Shown here: in pieces, positions 16,901 to 24,121 of the stretch
How the letters are laid out: every line of letters begins with the position of its first letter
Position numbering within the stretch: the stretch's first letter is position 1
From: Novipirellula aureliae
Lineage (GTDB): Bacteria; Planctomycetota; Planctomycetia; Pirellulales; Pirellulaceae
Reading direction: 5' to 3'
DNA length: 64,000 bases
Assembly: GCF_007860185.1 (NCBI RefSeq)
Contig: NZ_SJPY01000001.1
Coordinates: 124,001-188,000 of the forward strand
The notes under the pieces: generated by a model
Told to the model about the DNA's origin: nothing
Databases searched by the model: none
Seen by the model: the letters and a program-made list of their open reading frames with translations, nothing else
Position numbers and translations under genes: made by a program

Positions 16901-17981
16901 GCATGCACGCGTCGGCGATGTCTTGCACTACGACCTCATTGTTAAAAACGAGACCGACGAACCGATCGAGTTCGACTGGTCCACTGGGAGCATGTGGCAA
17001 CCCGTCGTCGATGAACAAACTCGAACGATCATGCTGATGGGTTCATTCGCGGGCAGCGGTCGTGTCGAGCAGCAGCATGTGGTCGTACCTCCGCAACGAG
17101 AGAAGGTGATTCACCATGCTCGTTACCGGATCACCCAGGGGACTACTGATGATACATCGTTACCGTTGCCGTTAAACGTTACGCCGGGAGATTACCAGAT
17201 TCTTGCGGCCGGCGTCTGGGGATCGACACCACGAATGGATATCCTCATCCGGCCAGCAGCTCGTTTTGAAGTTCGCTTGACGCTGCCCGAAGGCGTCAAA
17301 CAGCAACCGAACGCCGACTCGGTCGTTTGGCGTGGTGAGGATCGTCAGCAGCAGACACTCTACCTCGATAGGCAGATCTATCTGGATGAAGACGATGTCA
17401 TCGCCGCAAAACTCCTGGCCGGAGATAGCAACCAGCTCGCTAAGGTAGAGTTGCTATTCTCTAAGGAAGCGGAAAGTCGACTTCGTGCGATCACGCAAAC
17501 CGCTGCCCTCGAGTTCCAACGCACAGGTGTCGAGCGTCGACTGGCGATTTTGTTGAATGGCAAAGTAATCTCAGCATCGTTGATCGAGGCAACGGCGTCC
17601 AATAGGATCGTGGTCTCAGGTTTATCCAAGGCGCAGGCCAGAGATCTTTTGGCGTTTCCCATCGCTCGATCAACGGAAACGGATCCGGTAATTGCTATCC
17701 CCGGCGAGACCGACCCGGAACCAAGTGTGGTCGAACTTGTCATCAGCAAAGAACGTGGCGGCCAGATCTCGCCGGGGGGCATTGGATATGTGCTGGACAA
17801 CGAGCTGATCACGCTGGACAAACTTCAAGAACGTTTGCAGCAGAAACTCAAGGCCACACCGAATCTGAAATTGCTTATTCGAGTTGATCCAGAAGTCCAA
17901 CACCAAGCCGTGGCGGTTGTGTTGCGGCTTGCCGAGGCAGCCAGCGTAAAGAATATTGAGTTTGCGATCGCGGACGGTTGA
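10917..17981 (+). CDS. Giant BlaR1-like M56 peptidase with SecD-like and ExbD-like C-terminal domains
   Basis: The 2354-residue protein starts as a BlaR1/MecR1-type M56 membrane peptidase: membrane segments near residues 17-42, 47-72, 149-178 and 352-375, zinc motif HELAH at 249-253 and ENCCDD about 38 residues later. A very long extracytoplasmic part follows. It includes a tandem IPSQE pair (about 396-405), a carboxypeptidase-regulatory-like segment (about 1389-1445), a helical TPR-like stretch (about 1658-1742), a DUF3471-like beta domain (about 1858-1952), a SecD periplasmic-like segment (about 2134-2248, LLNGKVISASLI) and an ExbD/TolR-like terminal domain (about 2268-2354). It presumably senses an envelope signal and cleaves the adjacent BlaI repressor. 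Ordinary BlaR1 proteins are about 600 residues. Domain limits are approximate. Confidence 0.85.
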   Translation: MNHYFDQFAQSHWVQSIGWALLHSFWQIALIAVLYAIAAIVFRKRTPALRYLLGCIAMAAMLLAPIVTLYVLQNSIRPVASEFTELPSTDSLGQSEPPVAADQSTWEVASVPTAIPAFTPDFQADSRDLAAEADRPWFMEQATSVVQPWLPVATVIWLLGVMLLSLRPLVGCLRVLTLRRSGLYPLSEIHCQLSERLIERLGVPHVVEFAQSTLVEVPTVVGYLRPMVLLPVSTLTGLTISELELVLAHELAHIRRHDYLFNLCQTLIEALLFYHPGMWWVSSQIRQERENCCDDVAVAMSGDRATYIRALAQLEKHRVAPPALAATNGSLLTRVRRLLGEPQLEFGHRKSSILLTIVMTAGITVTVASLVASPSGNSEAAENSHETIEAEANDDIPSQEIPSQEDTLMNFDKLVGQKVAGVVREAKLPFVDEPRLADIEADFAGFISGIPHGTRTVGASVPAKQRQAILTAIEEHGAKHLRIDQFQPGDLRSINQAYLGLPDRLLTMKWKLYQAITHARTLDADKQAKLKAQQAWMRQHIQSLPNYKSFTKEMALSGLEERLADPLCVTLAYPMTDQQFVLFQDQLQKYNSQERELAHVVSHIVQQSLNAQYRDFGDFELPFDDRVVSYGAGRIVHLGFQSNRPFVSSSKSIHEIESSGTVIDATTGNLVTAPNDSREPGAFARWLNEQGKGDFGFDDARDGGLFAVRGAKLVKLEVNTWVEADAISNDELRALLEGPTAGRTVSLKKHYQDYQRDNSPSPCYVGVVTQEGRLAVVAVEDFSGRNSIILRTRARSALPKMVTTELSDNEVTLSFDRPAHWVEREIKISGNALFRICGYRQPTSEADGTIPTIKVEFQDYGHPHSIDVTAKQNPAATINKVLTVAGEPARLISFKIAGVGGQSQPQRELMRLLFGKGTRAYDLTFVYPASQRQQYVELALAVGKSIRIAPNDNASEEVDEPPTGLEFLAGIPEFADLRIGMSEERFKEVIATHKLTIDKDDASSNRRTYTLTTPAGDGVIVMFEGGECRGIQRMRRSVTPKHESQDWGDATHGVQLRIHSPEVREDQGQWKVLCKTDIRAAEERILPHYGAPIDEYAIEWDGKWYREVDRGANVAASVGPSLALERDSMQTVISPDHWVEESTGQSLGELSSGRHTLRIALPLVHSNEIDSKRPLRAVSNEIEVDVPENDLGTTPWGTPNHGVRVRSQLSNINDKQVVTVELLNTSDASWLVEPPSSIGRFVLSDWNETILEAGVQAPLKTEWFRHEQTEVTTIPSADAKILKPEETIVLRSFPINGNWVSQDDASRKLVDELDWSNRSLQFTLPIFPVDEEGKLPEFEDWDDIAVLVAGQPWGVRPRLPLAAGQPMVLPAGKRDHSLRIQGDHRQSGTVTGRVEGDFGPYLVLLEHENWKDKLGELPNLLVKSGETFQFTNVPVGQCTVTAKPTLAINKGKHLEKTLSTTVEVKDGSTATADLLSESEPREQSAPRTSTLPDVDRRDIDTVLDLGSGEFIENFYRSGDFGKFSEIGKGDLWQDGPNAIGTVRGGKIVFPDGRKPIRAEQQTRAYELPELPCQFVVITAEGRSFDVEVTAKNADGLTIQYIEKAIPRVRIDPWEDMEEWLATRAVKLLALQGIERSARGSGDPDLRIAKLYDAEWNGGIHLPDGQSVAEAFYLRYLPRAKTSMERCEIYTQLSVLFSTTLSRELGEEKDLPKAREYARKAIAEEPERISRAIIRARLRTFGSDMPRDEIFQKRLNVYQWLTSWDETSIRDTWTPTRFHPYQKDYYFNVFVNHWKNVTETEAANLVSSAHDDPVKLKQIIDTVPGTEAAERAAEKSVALNAVERAVTETAGNESGRAGERFAGLYQGRLGEKVLTWRILQHNGSYYFKENPDSTTTPDHQKFTLIDGSLVGEDPAERFRFTPDEASGGLIFEKWNKKSGESQGRIALKRMEESTAETNVEESNENTQTHPVPSIRPESNNIVRGLSSRLERIAPKGHARVGDVLHYDLIVKNETDEPIEFDWSTGSMWQPVVDEQTRTIMLMGSFAGSGRVEQQHVVVPPQREKVIHHARYRITQGTTDDTSLPLPLNVTPGDYQILAAGVWGSTPRMDILIRPAARFEVRLTLPEGVKQQPNADSVVWRGEDRQQQTLYLDRQIYLDEDDVIAAKLLAGDSNQLAKVELLFSKEAESRLRAITQTAALEFQRTGVERRLAILLNGKVISASLIEATASNRIVVSGLSKAQARDLLAFPIARSTETDPVIAIPGETDPEPSVVELVISKERGGQISPGGIGYVLDNELITLDKLQERLQQKLKATPNLKLLIRVDPEVQHQAVAVVLRLAEAASVKNIEFAIADG

Positions 17982-18383
17982 AAGAACGAATCAAATCCAG
18001 AGGGCGATTCTGCTGAGGGTAAAAGTCAGACCACAGCAGCAACCGATCTGTCTGCGATGGAAACGCCCGGCTCGACGAAATCACGCAAGGCCACCGTCAC
18101 GGGCCCTGATGGACAAGGTCTGGCGGGGGTAACGGGCAAGGCCTTTGTGTTCCAACAGAATGAACCTGTCTTGGACACCCAGACGGATGCCAAGGGCTAT
18201 TTCCTGTTGCCAAACGGTCCGCCAGGTGAGGAGTTGTTGGGAGATCTTCCGTCCATACGGCGGGGATACCGCTTGCAGATTTCCAAGCCGGGATACCTTC
18301 CCTGGCAAGAACATCTATTCGTCACACTCGACCATGCCGGCAACTACGGGCGACAGGCCTTTCTGATGCGAAAGTCATCCTAG
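17982..18383 (+). pseudogene. In-frame continuation of the M56 gene beyond its TGA stop, carboxypeptidase-regulatory-like
   Basis: The reading frame stays open from directly after the M56 stop (TGA 17979-17981) to 18383. It encodes a low-complexity linker (SNPEGDSAEGKSQTTAATD) and then a beta-sandwich carboxypeptidase-regulatory-like domain (KATVTGPDGQGLAGVTGKAF, ISKPGYLPWQEHLFV). The first ATG is at 18057 and would give 108 residues without a signal peptide. It is either a relic of a longer M56 protein cut by a nonsense mutation, a fragment of a paralogue left by recombination, or a readthrough extension. I favour a relic. Confidence 0.55.
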
Positions 18384-19093
18384 GCGGTACGTCTTGTTGT
18401 GCCGACAAATTCAGCGGTGGTTGTTTGCGTATCAACGCGGTAGACAATACCGCTGCGTTGACGGCGATTGGTGGTGATCGCTCCGGTATGCCGCAGCACG
18501 TAGGCGATCTTCTGGGCAACCCAACGCGGGCGATCGATCCATTTTGCTAAGTCGGACGTGTTGAACTCGGTGGTGCCCGCTGGCACATTCACGATTGCAA
18601 GTAGATCAGCGGCAGTGGAGAAGTGATAAGACTCGCCCATCGACTCAAGTTCGACATCGTCGACACGATAGTCCTTTTGCCAACGACGTCTTCTCGACTT
18701 TCCTCGCGGAATGCGTGTTTCAATAACATGCATTAGAGGAACTTCAATGACTAAATTTCGATGCGGAAAGACTTTGGTAAAGTAGATAAGATCTTCGAAG
18801 ACATCGACGACGCTACCTCGCTTGGGGCTCATCCGACTCGACTGAACCTTGCCACCTCGCTTCTTGGCTTTGGCGATTCGAGTTCGTTCAATGACCGGCT
18901 TGACCACACGAAGTTTGTGACGTTTTAGCAAATCGCGGCATTTGTCTCGAATCGCCGAAAGGCCTGCGCATTGGATTTCAATCAACTCGTCGCCACGGAC
19001 AGCATCGATTCGGTAAGGCCCTAAAACAACTTCGGTATCGCCCGATTCGGCGGCATAGCGATGCTTCAGTTGCTGGTGAAGAGACGTTTCCAT
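18380..19093 (-). CDS. Putative PD-(D/E)xK-like nuclease with C-terminal winged helix
   Basis: The 237-residue protein has an N-terminal pattern of restriction-endonuclease-like folds: a helix with E16, a strand YRIDAV with D30, and a strand ELIEIQ with E39 and Q41, followed by helix and the basic segment RDLLKRHKLRVVKPV. The C-terminal third (about 175-225: FNTSDLAKWIDRPRWVAQKIAYVLRHTGAI) looks like a winged helix. A Lys/Arg-rich middle part suggests nucleic acid binding. Its ATG overlaps the stop of the amidohydrolase-like gene (TAATG). The family is not named with certainty; the nuclease call rests on the D-ExQ pattern only. Confidence 0.5.
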   Translation of the reverse strand: METSLHQQLKHRYAAESGDTEVVLGPYRIDAVRGDELIEIQCAGLSAIRDKCRDLLKRHKLRVVKPVIERTRIAKAKKRGGKVQSSRMSPKRGSVVDVFEDLIYFTKVFPHRNLVIEVPLMHVIETRIPRGKSRRRRWQKDYRVDDVELESMGESYHFSTAADLLAIVNVPAGTTEFNTSDLAKWIDRPRWVAQKIAYVLRHTGAITTNRRQRSGIVYRVDTQTTTAEFVGTTRRTA

Positions 19094-19944
19094 TAGGCAA
19101 CATTGTAGGCTATCGCGTCGGTTTCCGTTTCATCGTCAAGCAAAACGCATAACGAACGAGCGATTCCATCAATCGCTTCGTCGCGGCGATAAACCTCTCG
19201 TGCCGCCCAGGCGCGGTTGAGAAGAACTTCAATTCCCAAGTAAGCATGATCGGCAAAAACCGTCCTCATTGCGGTATGAATACTCTCTACCGTTCCTCGG
19301 CGCGGATAGTTACGCCGTACGCGGACCATTGGTACATCGGCGTACATCTCATCGATCCAATCAAGGCAAAAATCGACTTCGTCTTCGCGAGCGGGATCGT
19401 AAAGTAATCCAACGTCGGTACGCTGTAACTTTCCATTTTTGCGAAGTGAAAAGGAGCGAACGGACAAATGAATTGAATAACCTTGCTCGTCAATCTGGTC
19501 TGCTATCGCTTGCTTCAAACGTTCACGATAGGGAACATGTACCTCCTCGATCAACCGTTTCCGCTCGTGTTCTTGAATTTTTTTAGCCGAGACAGGAAAA
19601 ACGCTGCGATGCCGTATCGATCGTGTGACGTCAACCAACCCAGCGGAGTACTCGTTTAAGAGAATCCGTTCATTCAATTTGGCGGCCATTCGGGTTGCAG
19701 CGTACCGTGCCGGACCATCCGTTTTGTGAAGCGGTAAGATGCCAGCGTCTCGCTCCACGCCGGGCGACAACGACAACCAATCGGGAATTCGATCGCCTCC
19801 CGTTTCGCAGCTAATAATAACCGACATCTGCCCAATGGCCCAAATTTGTTTGGTAATGCAGGGGGACTCAAGCACCCTCCCAACGAAGCCCCAACTCCGT
19901 TCACCATAGCGATAGCTTGACGACCAAAGCAAGCTCAGTTTCAT
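19093..19944 (-). CDS. N-formylglutamate amidohydrolase-like protein
   Basis: Several blocks match the N-formylglutamate amidohydrolase family: ISCETGGDRIPDWL, LVDVTRSIRHRSVF, VPYRERLKQAI, IHLSVRSFSL, DVGLLYDPARE and RNYPRRGTVESIHTAMR. These zinc enzymes hydrolyse N-formyl-glutamate in histidine degradation, but no hut genes are nearby, so the substrate is open. The family usually begins right at the ISCE strand, so the ATG at 19827 (MSVIISCETGG, 244 residues) is an alternative to the outer ATG at 19944, which starts 7 bp after the sigma-factor stop. Neither has a clear ribosome site. It is the fourth gene of the panB-to-nuclease run. Confidence 0.75.
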   Translation of the reverse strand: MKLSLLWSSSYRYGERSWGFVGRVLESPCITKQIWAIGQMSVIISCETGGDRIPDWLSLSPGVERDAGILPLHKTDGPARYAATRMAAKLNERILLNEYSAGLVDVTRSIRHRSVFPVSAKKIQEHERKRLIEEVHVPYRERLKQAIADQIDEQGYSIHLSVRSFSLRKNGKLQRTDVGLLYDPAREDEVDFCLDWIDEMYADVPMVRVRRNYPRRGTVESIHTAMRTVFADHAYLGIEVLLNRAWAAREVYRRDEAIDGIARSLCVLLDDETETDAIAYNVA

Positions 19945-19951
19945 CAGGAAG

Positions 19952-20593
19952 CTAATTTGCTAATTCGGGGAATACCGCTTCGTCTAAACCCATTCGGCTA
20001 ATGATTGCTTTTAAGCGGATTTGAAAATCGCTCTTGTAATTGGCAACTCGCTGCTCACTCAAACCAATCTTCTCAGCGACCGCCTTGTTCGACAAACCGA
20101 CAACGAACAACAATTCAATCACTTTTAGCTTTTCGTAATTTCCGGTTTCTTTCCAACGACCAATCTGTTCGCCAATCGCATCACAAATGGCGGTATGTTC
20201 GATTTCCTTTCGCTCAACGCTACGCGCAATCGAGCTGGCCATACGAGCCGAGCCGACAAAAGCGACATCGTCCGCGGAACCGCTGTCGCGTTGATGCAAT
20301 TGCAATGCTGGCCGCCGACCTTCACGTCGTAGATGATCCGTCAGTTTGTAGGCACAAATGGAAAACAGATAGCTTTCGAGTCGTCTTGAATAATCGTAGT
20401 TGGGTAAACTGATCAGAAAACCGACAAAGGCATCCTGAACAATATCCTCACTGGACGAACGATCACGAACTCGGCTCTGCGTGAACGCTAACAAGCGTCC
20501 CTCATAGCGATCGATTAACGATTGCCAAGCGTCATTATCTCCGCCGCGAATACGTGAAATTAGATCGGCATCGATGCGAGAAGGGTCATTCAT
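19952..20593 (-). CDS. ECF-type RNA polymerase sigma factor
   Basis: The 213-residue protein has sigma region 2 (WQSLIDRYEGRLLAFTQSRV, SSSEDIVQDAFVGFL, YLFSICAYKLTDHLRR) and a region 4 helix-turn-helix (LSNKAVAEKIGLSEQRVANYKSDFQIRLK). This fits the extracytoplasmic-function group. No anti-sigma or membrane partner gene is adjacent; the start overlaps the 6-phosphogluconolactonase stop by 4 bp (ATGA). Its regulation must therefore be transcriptional or by a distant partner. Its embedding between metabolic genes is unusual. Confidence 0.88.
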   Translation of the reverse strand: MNDPSRIDADLISRIRGGDNDAWQSLIDRYEGRLLAFTQSRVRDRSSSEDIVQDAFVGFLISLPNYDYSRRLESYLFSICAYKLTDHLRREGRRPALQLHQRDSGSADDVAFVGSARMASSIARSVERKEIEHTAICDAIGEQIGRWKETGNYEKLKVIELLFVVGLSNKAVAEKIGLSEQRVANYKSDFQIRLKAIISRMGLDEAVFPELAN

Positions 20594-21297
20594 CGTGGCA
20601 TCGCATCCTCAGTGACAAACCACTCGGTTGCGTCAATCAATTGAGCTGGGTAATCGCTTACGGATAGAGGATCGGACCAAACGTTGGCGAGAGCTTGTCG
20701 TTTGCTTTCTCCCGAGACCAAGAACCATCGTTCGATGGCGGAATTGATTGCAGGGGCCGTTAACGTGTATCGGTAGGCATCAAACTTTTCGACCCAATTT
20801 TCGACAAACCATCGCGACGTTTCCTCAATCGCGGCAGTGTTTGGAAACAACGATGCTGTATGCGAATCATCGCCCATCCCCAACAATACCAAATCCCAAA
20901 CCGGCATTTTCTGGCCCTGAAAATGTTGTTCCAGCAGACATTGATACTCATTCGCTGCGGTCGCTGGATCGTCCAGATTGACCATGACAGGGTGAACATT
21001 TGACTCGGGTGCATCGATTTTGCTGAGCAGCGCTTCGTGAACCATTCGAAAATTACTGTCGGGTGATTCGGGAGGCACGTTCCGTTCATCGCCAAAGAAC
21101 CAATGGATGCGATTCCATTGCAGCGACTCGCAGGCGATCATCTCATACAGTCGTTTGGGTGTCGATCCACCTGAGAGGGAGACGCGGAAGACGCCATACT
21201 CGGAAATGCACTCGTTTGCCAGGTTGCAAAATGCTTTGGAGGCTGCCTTGTACAGATCCGCAAGCGTCGGATAGGGTTGAACCGAAGGGATCGACAT
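20590..21297 (-). CDS. pgl: 6-phosphogluconolactonase
   Basis: Converts 6-phosphogluconolactone to 6-phosphogluconate in the oxidative pentose phosphate pathway. The 235-residue product shows the family blocks SLSGGSTPKRLYEMI, IHWFFGDERNVPP and LLGMGDDSHTASLFP. A longer frame to 21483 exists, but the ATG at 21297 (MSIPSVQPYPTL) gives the usual length and leaves 61 bp after panB. The stop overlaps the sigma-factor start. Confidence 0.9.
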   Translation of the reverse strand: MSIPSVQPYPTLADLYKAASKAFCNLANECISEYGVFRVSLSGGSTPKRLYEMIACESLQWNRIHWFFGDERNVPPESPDSNFRMVHEALLSKIDAPESNVHPVMVNLDDPATAANEYQCLLEQHFQGQKMPVWDLVLLGMGDDSHTASLFPNTAAIEETSRWFVENWVEKFDAYRYTLTAPAINSAIERWFLVSGESKRQALANVWSDPLSVSDYPAQLIDATEWFVTEDAMPR

Positions 21298-21358
21298 CGT
21301 GGTTTCGATTGCTTTTGTTTGAGTTATCGCTGTCGTAAAAAAAATCGTTGCAAAAACG

Positions 21359-22177
21359 TCAAAACGATTCGGCATCACCTGGAAACGTGTTGTCAGCAAT
21401 TGCATCACGGTATTGGATAGCAGCTTCGTAGATCGTCGTTGACACGTCCGCCATTTTACGCACGAACTTTGGCGAATAGCCACTCGTCAATCCGATCAAA
21501 TCGTTGGTTACCAAAACTTGGCCCGTCGTCGCGCCCCCCGCACCGATACCAATGGTCGGAACGTTGACGGCGTCGTTGATCGCTTGTCCGACTTCGGTCG
21601 AAACGCACTCGACGAGAACGGCAAACGCTCCTGCATTCTCAGCCGCGACCGCATCATTGACAAGTGTCTTGATTTCCCGCTTTACCCGGTAGCCGCCTTC
21701 GACATGAACATTCTGAGGCCTCAATCCGACATGAGCCATCACGGGAATACCAGCGGTTACCATCGTTTCGATTCGCCCTGCTTGCTCGGCACCACCTTCT
21801 AATTTTACTGCATGGCATTTCGTTTCTTTGAGCACTCTGGCCCCACAAGCAACCGTTCGCATGATTTCCAATTGGCCTTCGGGAAACGGCAAATCGACGA
21901 CGACCATCGCACGCTTCGCCGCTCGTCCGACCATTTCCGCATGGTAGATCAACTGGTCCATCGTCACGGGTAACGTGGTATCGTGCCCTTGCACGACCAT
22001 CGCTAACGAATCACCGACCAATAGAATATCGATTCCCGCACGATCAAGGATTTCCGCCGTGGGGTAATCGTAGGCGGTCAGCATTGAAATGGATTGACCA
22101 TCACGACGCATTTTCGCTAAGCTGCGAGTGGTCACGCGCGGTGGCGGTTTCAAGGATTCAGGTTTCGTCATGTCCAT
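21359..22177 (-). CDS. panB: 3-methyl-2-oxobutanoate hydroxymethyltransferase
   Basis: The first committed enzyme of pantothenate synthesis; it transfers a hydroxymethyl group from methylene-tetrahydrofolate to alpha-ketoisovalerate. The 272-residue protein has MLTAYDYPTA, LLVGDSLAMVVQGHDTTLPVT and VMAHVGLRPQ, the standard PanB blocks with the Mg-binding aspartate in GDS. It is the first gene of a minus-strand run and diverges from fhcA across a 294-bp intergenic region. No panC is nearby. Confidence 0.95.
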   Translation of the reverse strand: MDMTKPESLKPPPRVTTRSLAKMRRDGQSISMLTAYDYPTAEILDRAGIDILLVGDSLAMVVQGHDTTLPVTMDQLIYHAEMVGRAAKRAMVVVDLPFPEGQLEIMRTVACGARVLKETKCHAVKLEGGAEQAGRIETMVTAGIPVMAHVGLRPQNVHVEGGYRVKREIKTLVNDAVAAENAGAFAVLVECVSTEVGQAINDAVNVPTIGIGAGGATTGQVLVTNDLIGLTSGYSPKFVRKMADVSTTIYEAAIQYRDAIADNTFPGDAESF

Positions 22178-22471
22178 GTTTCATGTGGTAAGGTGAATGC
22201 TCCGCTGCAGCCATCTTCACACCCCGAAGCGTCCGTTTTGAAGTTGCGATATTCTGAGTGCCGGCCGTTCGGTTAGCGGTTCGCCGATGGCATCTGCCAT
22301 GGACGAAACCTGCCGTGGCTAAAAAGCCAACTTCCGAACGAACGCTTCGAATTGTGAAAAAAATTGCTTTTGTATGTTAAGCTAACGGTAAAACGACGAT
22401 TGTCTAGCGGGCTCGCTGCCGATACCGAAGCGTTGACCGACACATTTTATCGATGATTTCCATATCTTTCT

Positions 22472-24121
22472 ATGCTAACACGAATACAAAACGGTCATCG
22501 AATCGATCCCGCCTTGGGAGTCGATCGTGTCGGCGATGTTTGGATAAAAGATGGAAAGATTGTCCCATCATGTGAAGTTCAAACCGGTTCTGCAAACAAC
22601 CCCCGAACCCTTGATGCATCGGATTGCATCGTGATGGCGGGCGGAATTGATTTGCACACTCATATCGGTGGCGGCAAATTGACGCTGGCCCGCTTGCTAC
22701 TCGAAGAACCCGCAAAACCAAGTCGCGACCTTTTGCCGACCGCGCCGGTCGTTGCCCAGCGTTATTTGGATATGGGCTACACGACCTGCTTTGAACCTGC
22801 GGTGATTCCCTGTAACGCCCGATCCGCACATGCCGAAATGGCGGAGATTCGCGGAATTGATACTGGCGGATTTTGCTTGCTCGGCAACGATGACTTGCTG
22901 ATGCAATTGCTCGCTGACAACGCACCTCAATCGGTCATCAATGATTACGTTGCCTGGATGGTGATGGCGACCCAGTGTATTGCGGTGAAAGTTGTCAATC
23001 CGGGCGGCATCAGTGCCTTCAAATTCAACCAACGCCGACTCGATGTCGATACCCCACACCCACGTTACGGCGTAACCCCATCGACGATTGTCCGCCGCTT
23101 GTGCCGAGCGGTTTCGGAAATCGGTCTGGCTCACCCGCTACACGTCCACTGCAGCAACCTTGGAGTGCCGGGCAACATTGAATCGACCCTCAAAACGATC
23201 GATGCGGCGGACGGGTTCCCCATTCATCTAGCTCACGCACAGTTTCACTGCTATGGAAACAATGGGCCTTACGCGATGACCTCCGCCGCAGCCAAGTTGG
23301 TCGACGCGATCGACCGAAACCCTCATGTCACCATCGATGTTGGACAAGTCATGTTTGGTCAAACGGTAACGATCAGTGCGGATTCGATGCACCAATTTCA
23401 CAACATCCGTTACGCAAATCCTCGCAAGTCCATTTTAGTCGATGTCGAATGCGAAGCGGGTTGCGGCGTTGTGCCGTTTCGCTATCGCCGACGTCAATTC
23501 GTTCACAGCTTACAATGGGCAATCGGGCTCGAACTGTTCTTAATGATCGACGATCCAGCGCGAGTCTTCTTGACGACCGATCATCCTAACGGTGCTCCGT
23601 TCACAACGTACCCTCATTTGATACGCCTGCTGTGCGACCGGGCATTCCGCGAAACGGCATTGGCCGAGATCGATCCCGAGGCTGCCGCCGCAAGTAGCCT
23701 TGCAGGCATCGACCGCGAATACACACTAGGCGAAATTGCAATCATGACAAGATCGGCTCCGGCAGCGATTCTCGGTTTGTCAGGGATCGGAGATTTGGCG
23801 ATTGGCTCTTCCGCCGACGTGGTCGTCTATGAAAAGAACAGAAACTTCGAAACGATGTTTGCCCAACCAAAGTTTGTACTCAAAAACGGCGTGCTGGTGC
23901 GAGGCAAAGGAAGCGTGAGCACAGAGCCCTCCGGATCGATCACTCATACAGCCAACGTCGAATTCAATCCCAAAACGATAGCGACGCTTGCCAATCGCTA
24001 TGAATCGTTTTCCGCGATGGCGATGAGCCGATTGCAGATCAGCGACGACGAAATGCAAGCCAGTTTGGGAACGGTCCCAGTCAAACACGCCTCCCAAACC
24101 AAACACAGAGCGTTCCATTGA
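22472..24121 (+). CDS. fhcA: Formylmethanofuran dehydrogenase subunit A / formyltransferase-hydrolase subunit alpha
   Basis: The 549-residue protein is an amidohydrolase-fold subunit: metal motif HTHIGGGK (from residue 62), HVHCSNLGVPGN (about 224), HLAHAQFHCYG (about 251) and DHPNGAPFTTYP (about 369). In methylotrophs and planctomycetes the Fhc complex hydrolyses formyl-methanofuran to formate in the tetrahydromethanopterin-linked oxidation of formaldehyde. It is followed without a gap by ftr and fhcC. fhcB is missing from this window. Confidence 0.93.
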   Translation: MLTRIQNGHRIDPALGVDRVGDVWIKDGKIVPSCEVQTGSANNPRTLDASDCIVMAGGIDLHTHIGGGKLTLARLLLEEPAKPSRDLLPTAPVVAQRYLDMGYTTCFEPAVIPCNARSAHAEMAEIRGIDTGGFCLLGNDDLLMQLLADNAPQSVINDYVAWMVMATQCIAVKVVNPGGISAFKFNQRRLDVDTPHPRYGVTPSTIVRRLCRAVSEIGLAHPLHVHCSNLGVPGNIESTLKTIDAADGFPIHLAHAQFHCYGNNGPYAMTSAAAKLVDAIDRNPHVTIDVGQVMFGQTVTISADSMHQFHNIRYANPRKSILVDVECEAGCGVVPFRYRRRQFVHSLQWAIGLELFLMIDDPARVFLTTDHPNGAPFTTYPHLIRLLCDRAFRETALAEIDPEAAAASSLAGIDREYTLGEIAIMTRSAPAAILGLSGIGDLAIGSSADVVVYEKNRNFETMFAQPKFVLKNGVLVRGKGSVSTEPSGSITHTANVEFNPKTIATLANRYESFSAMAMSRLQISDDEMQASLGTVPVKHASQTKHRAFH

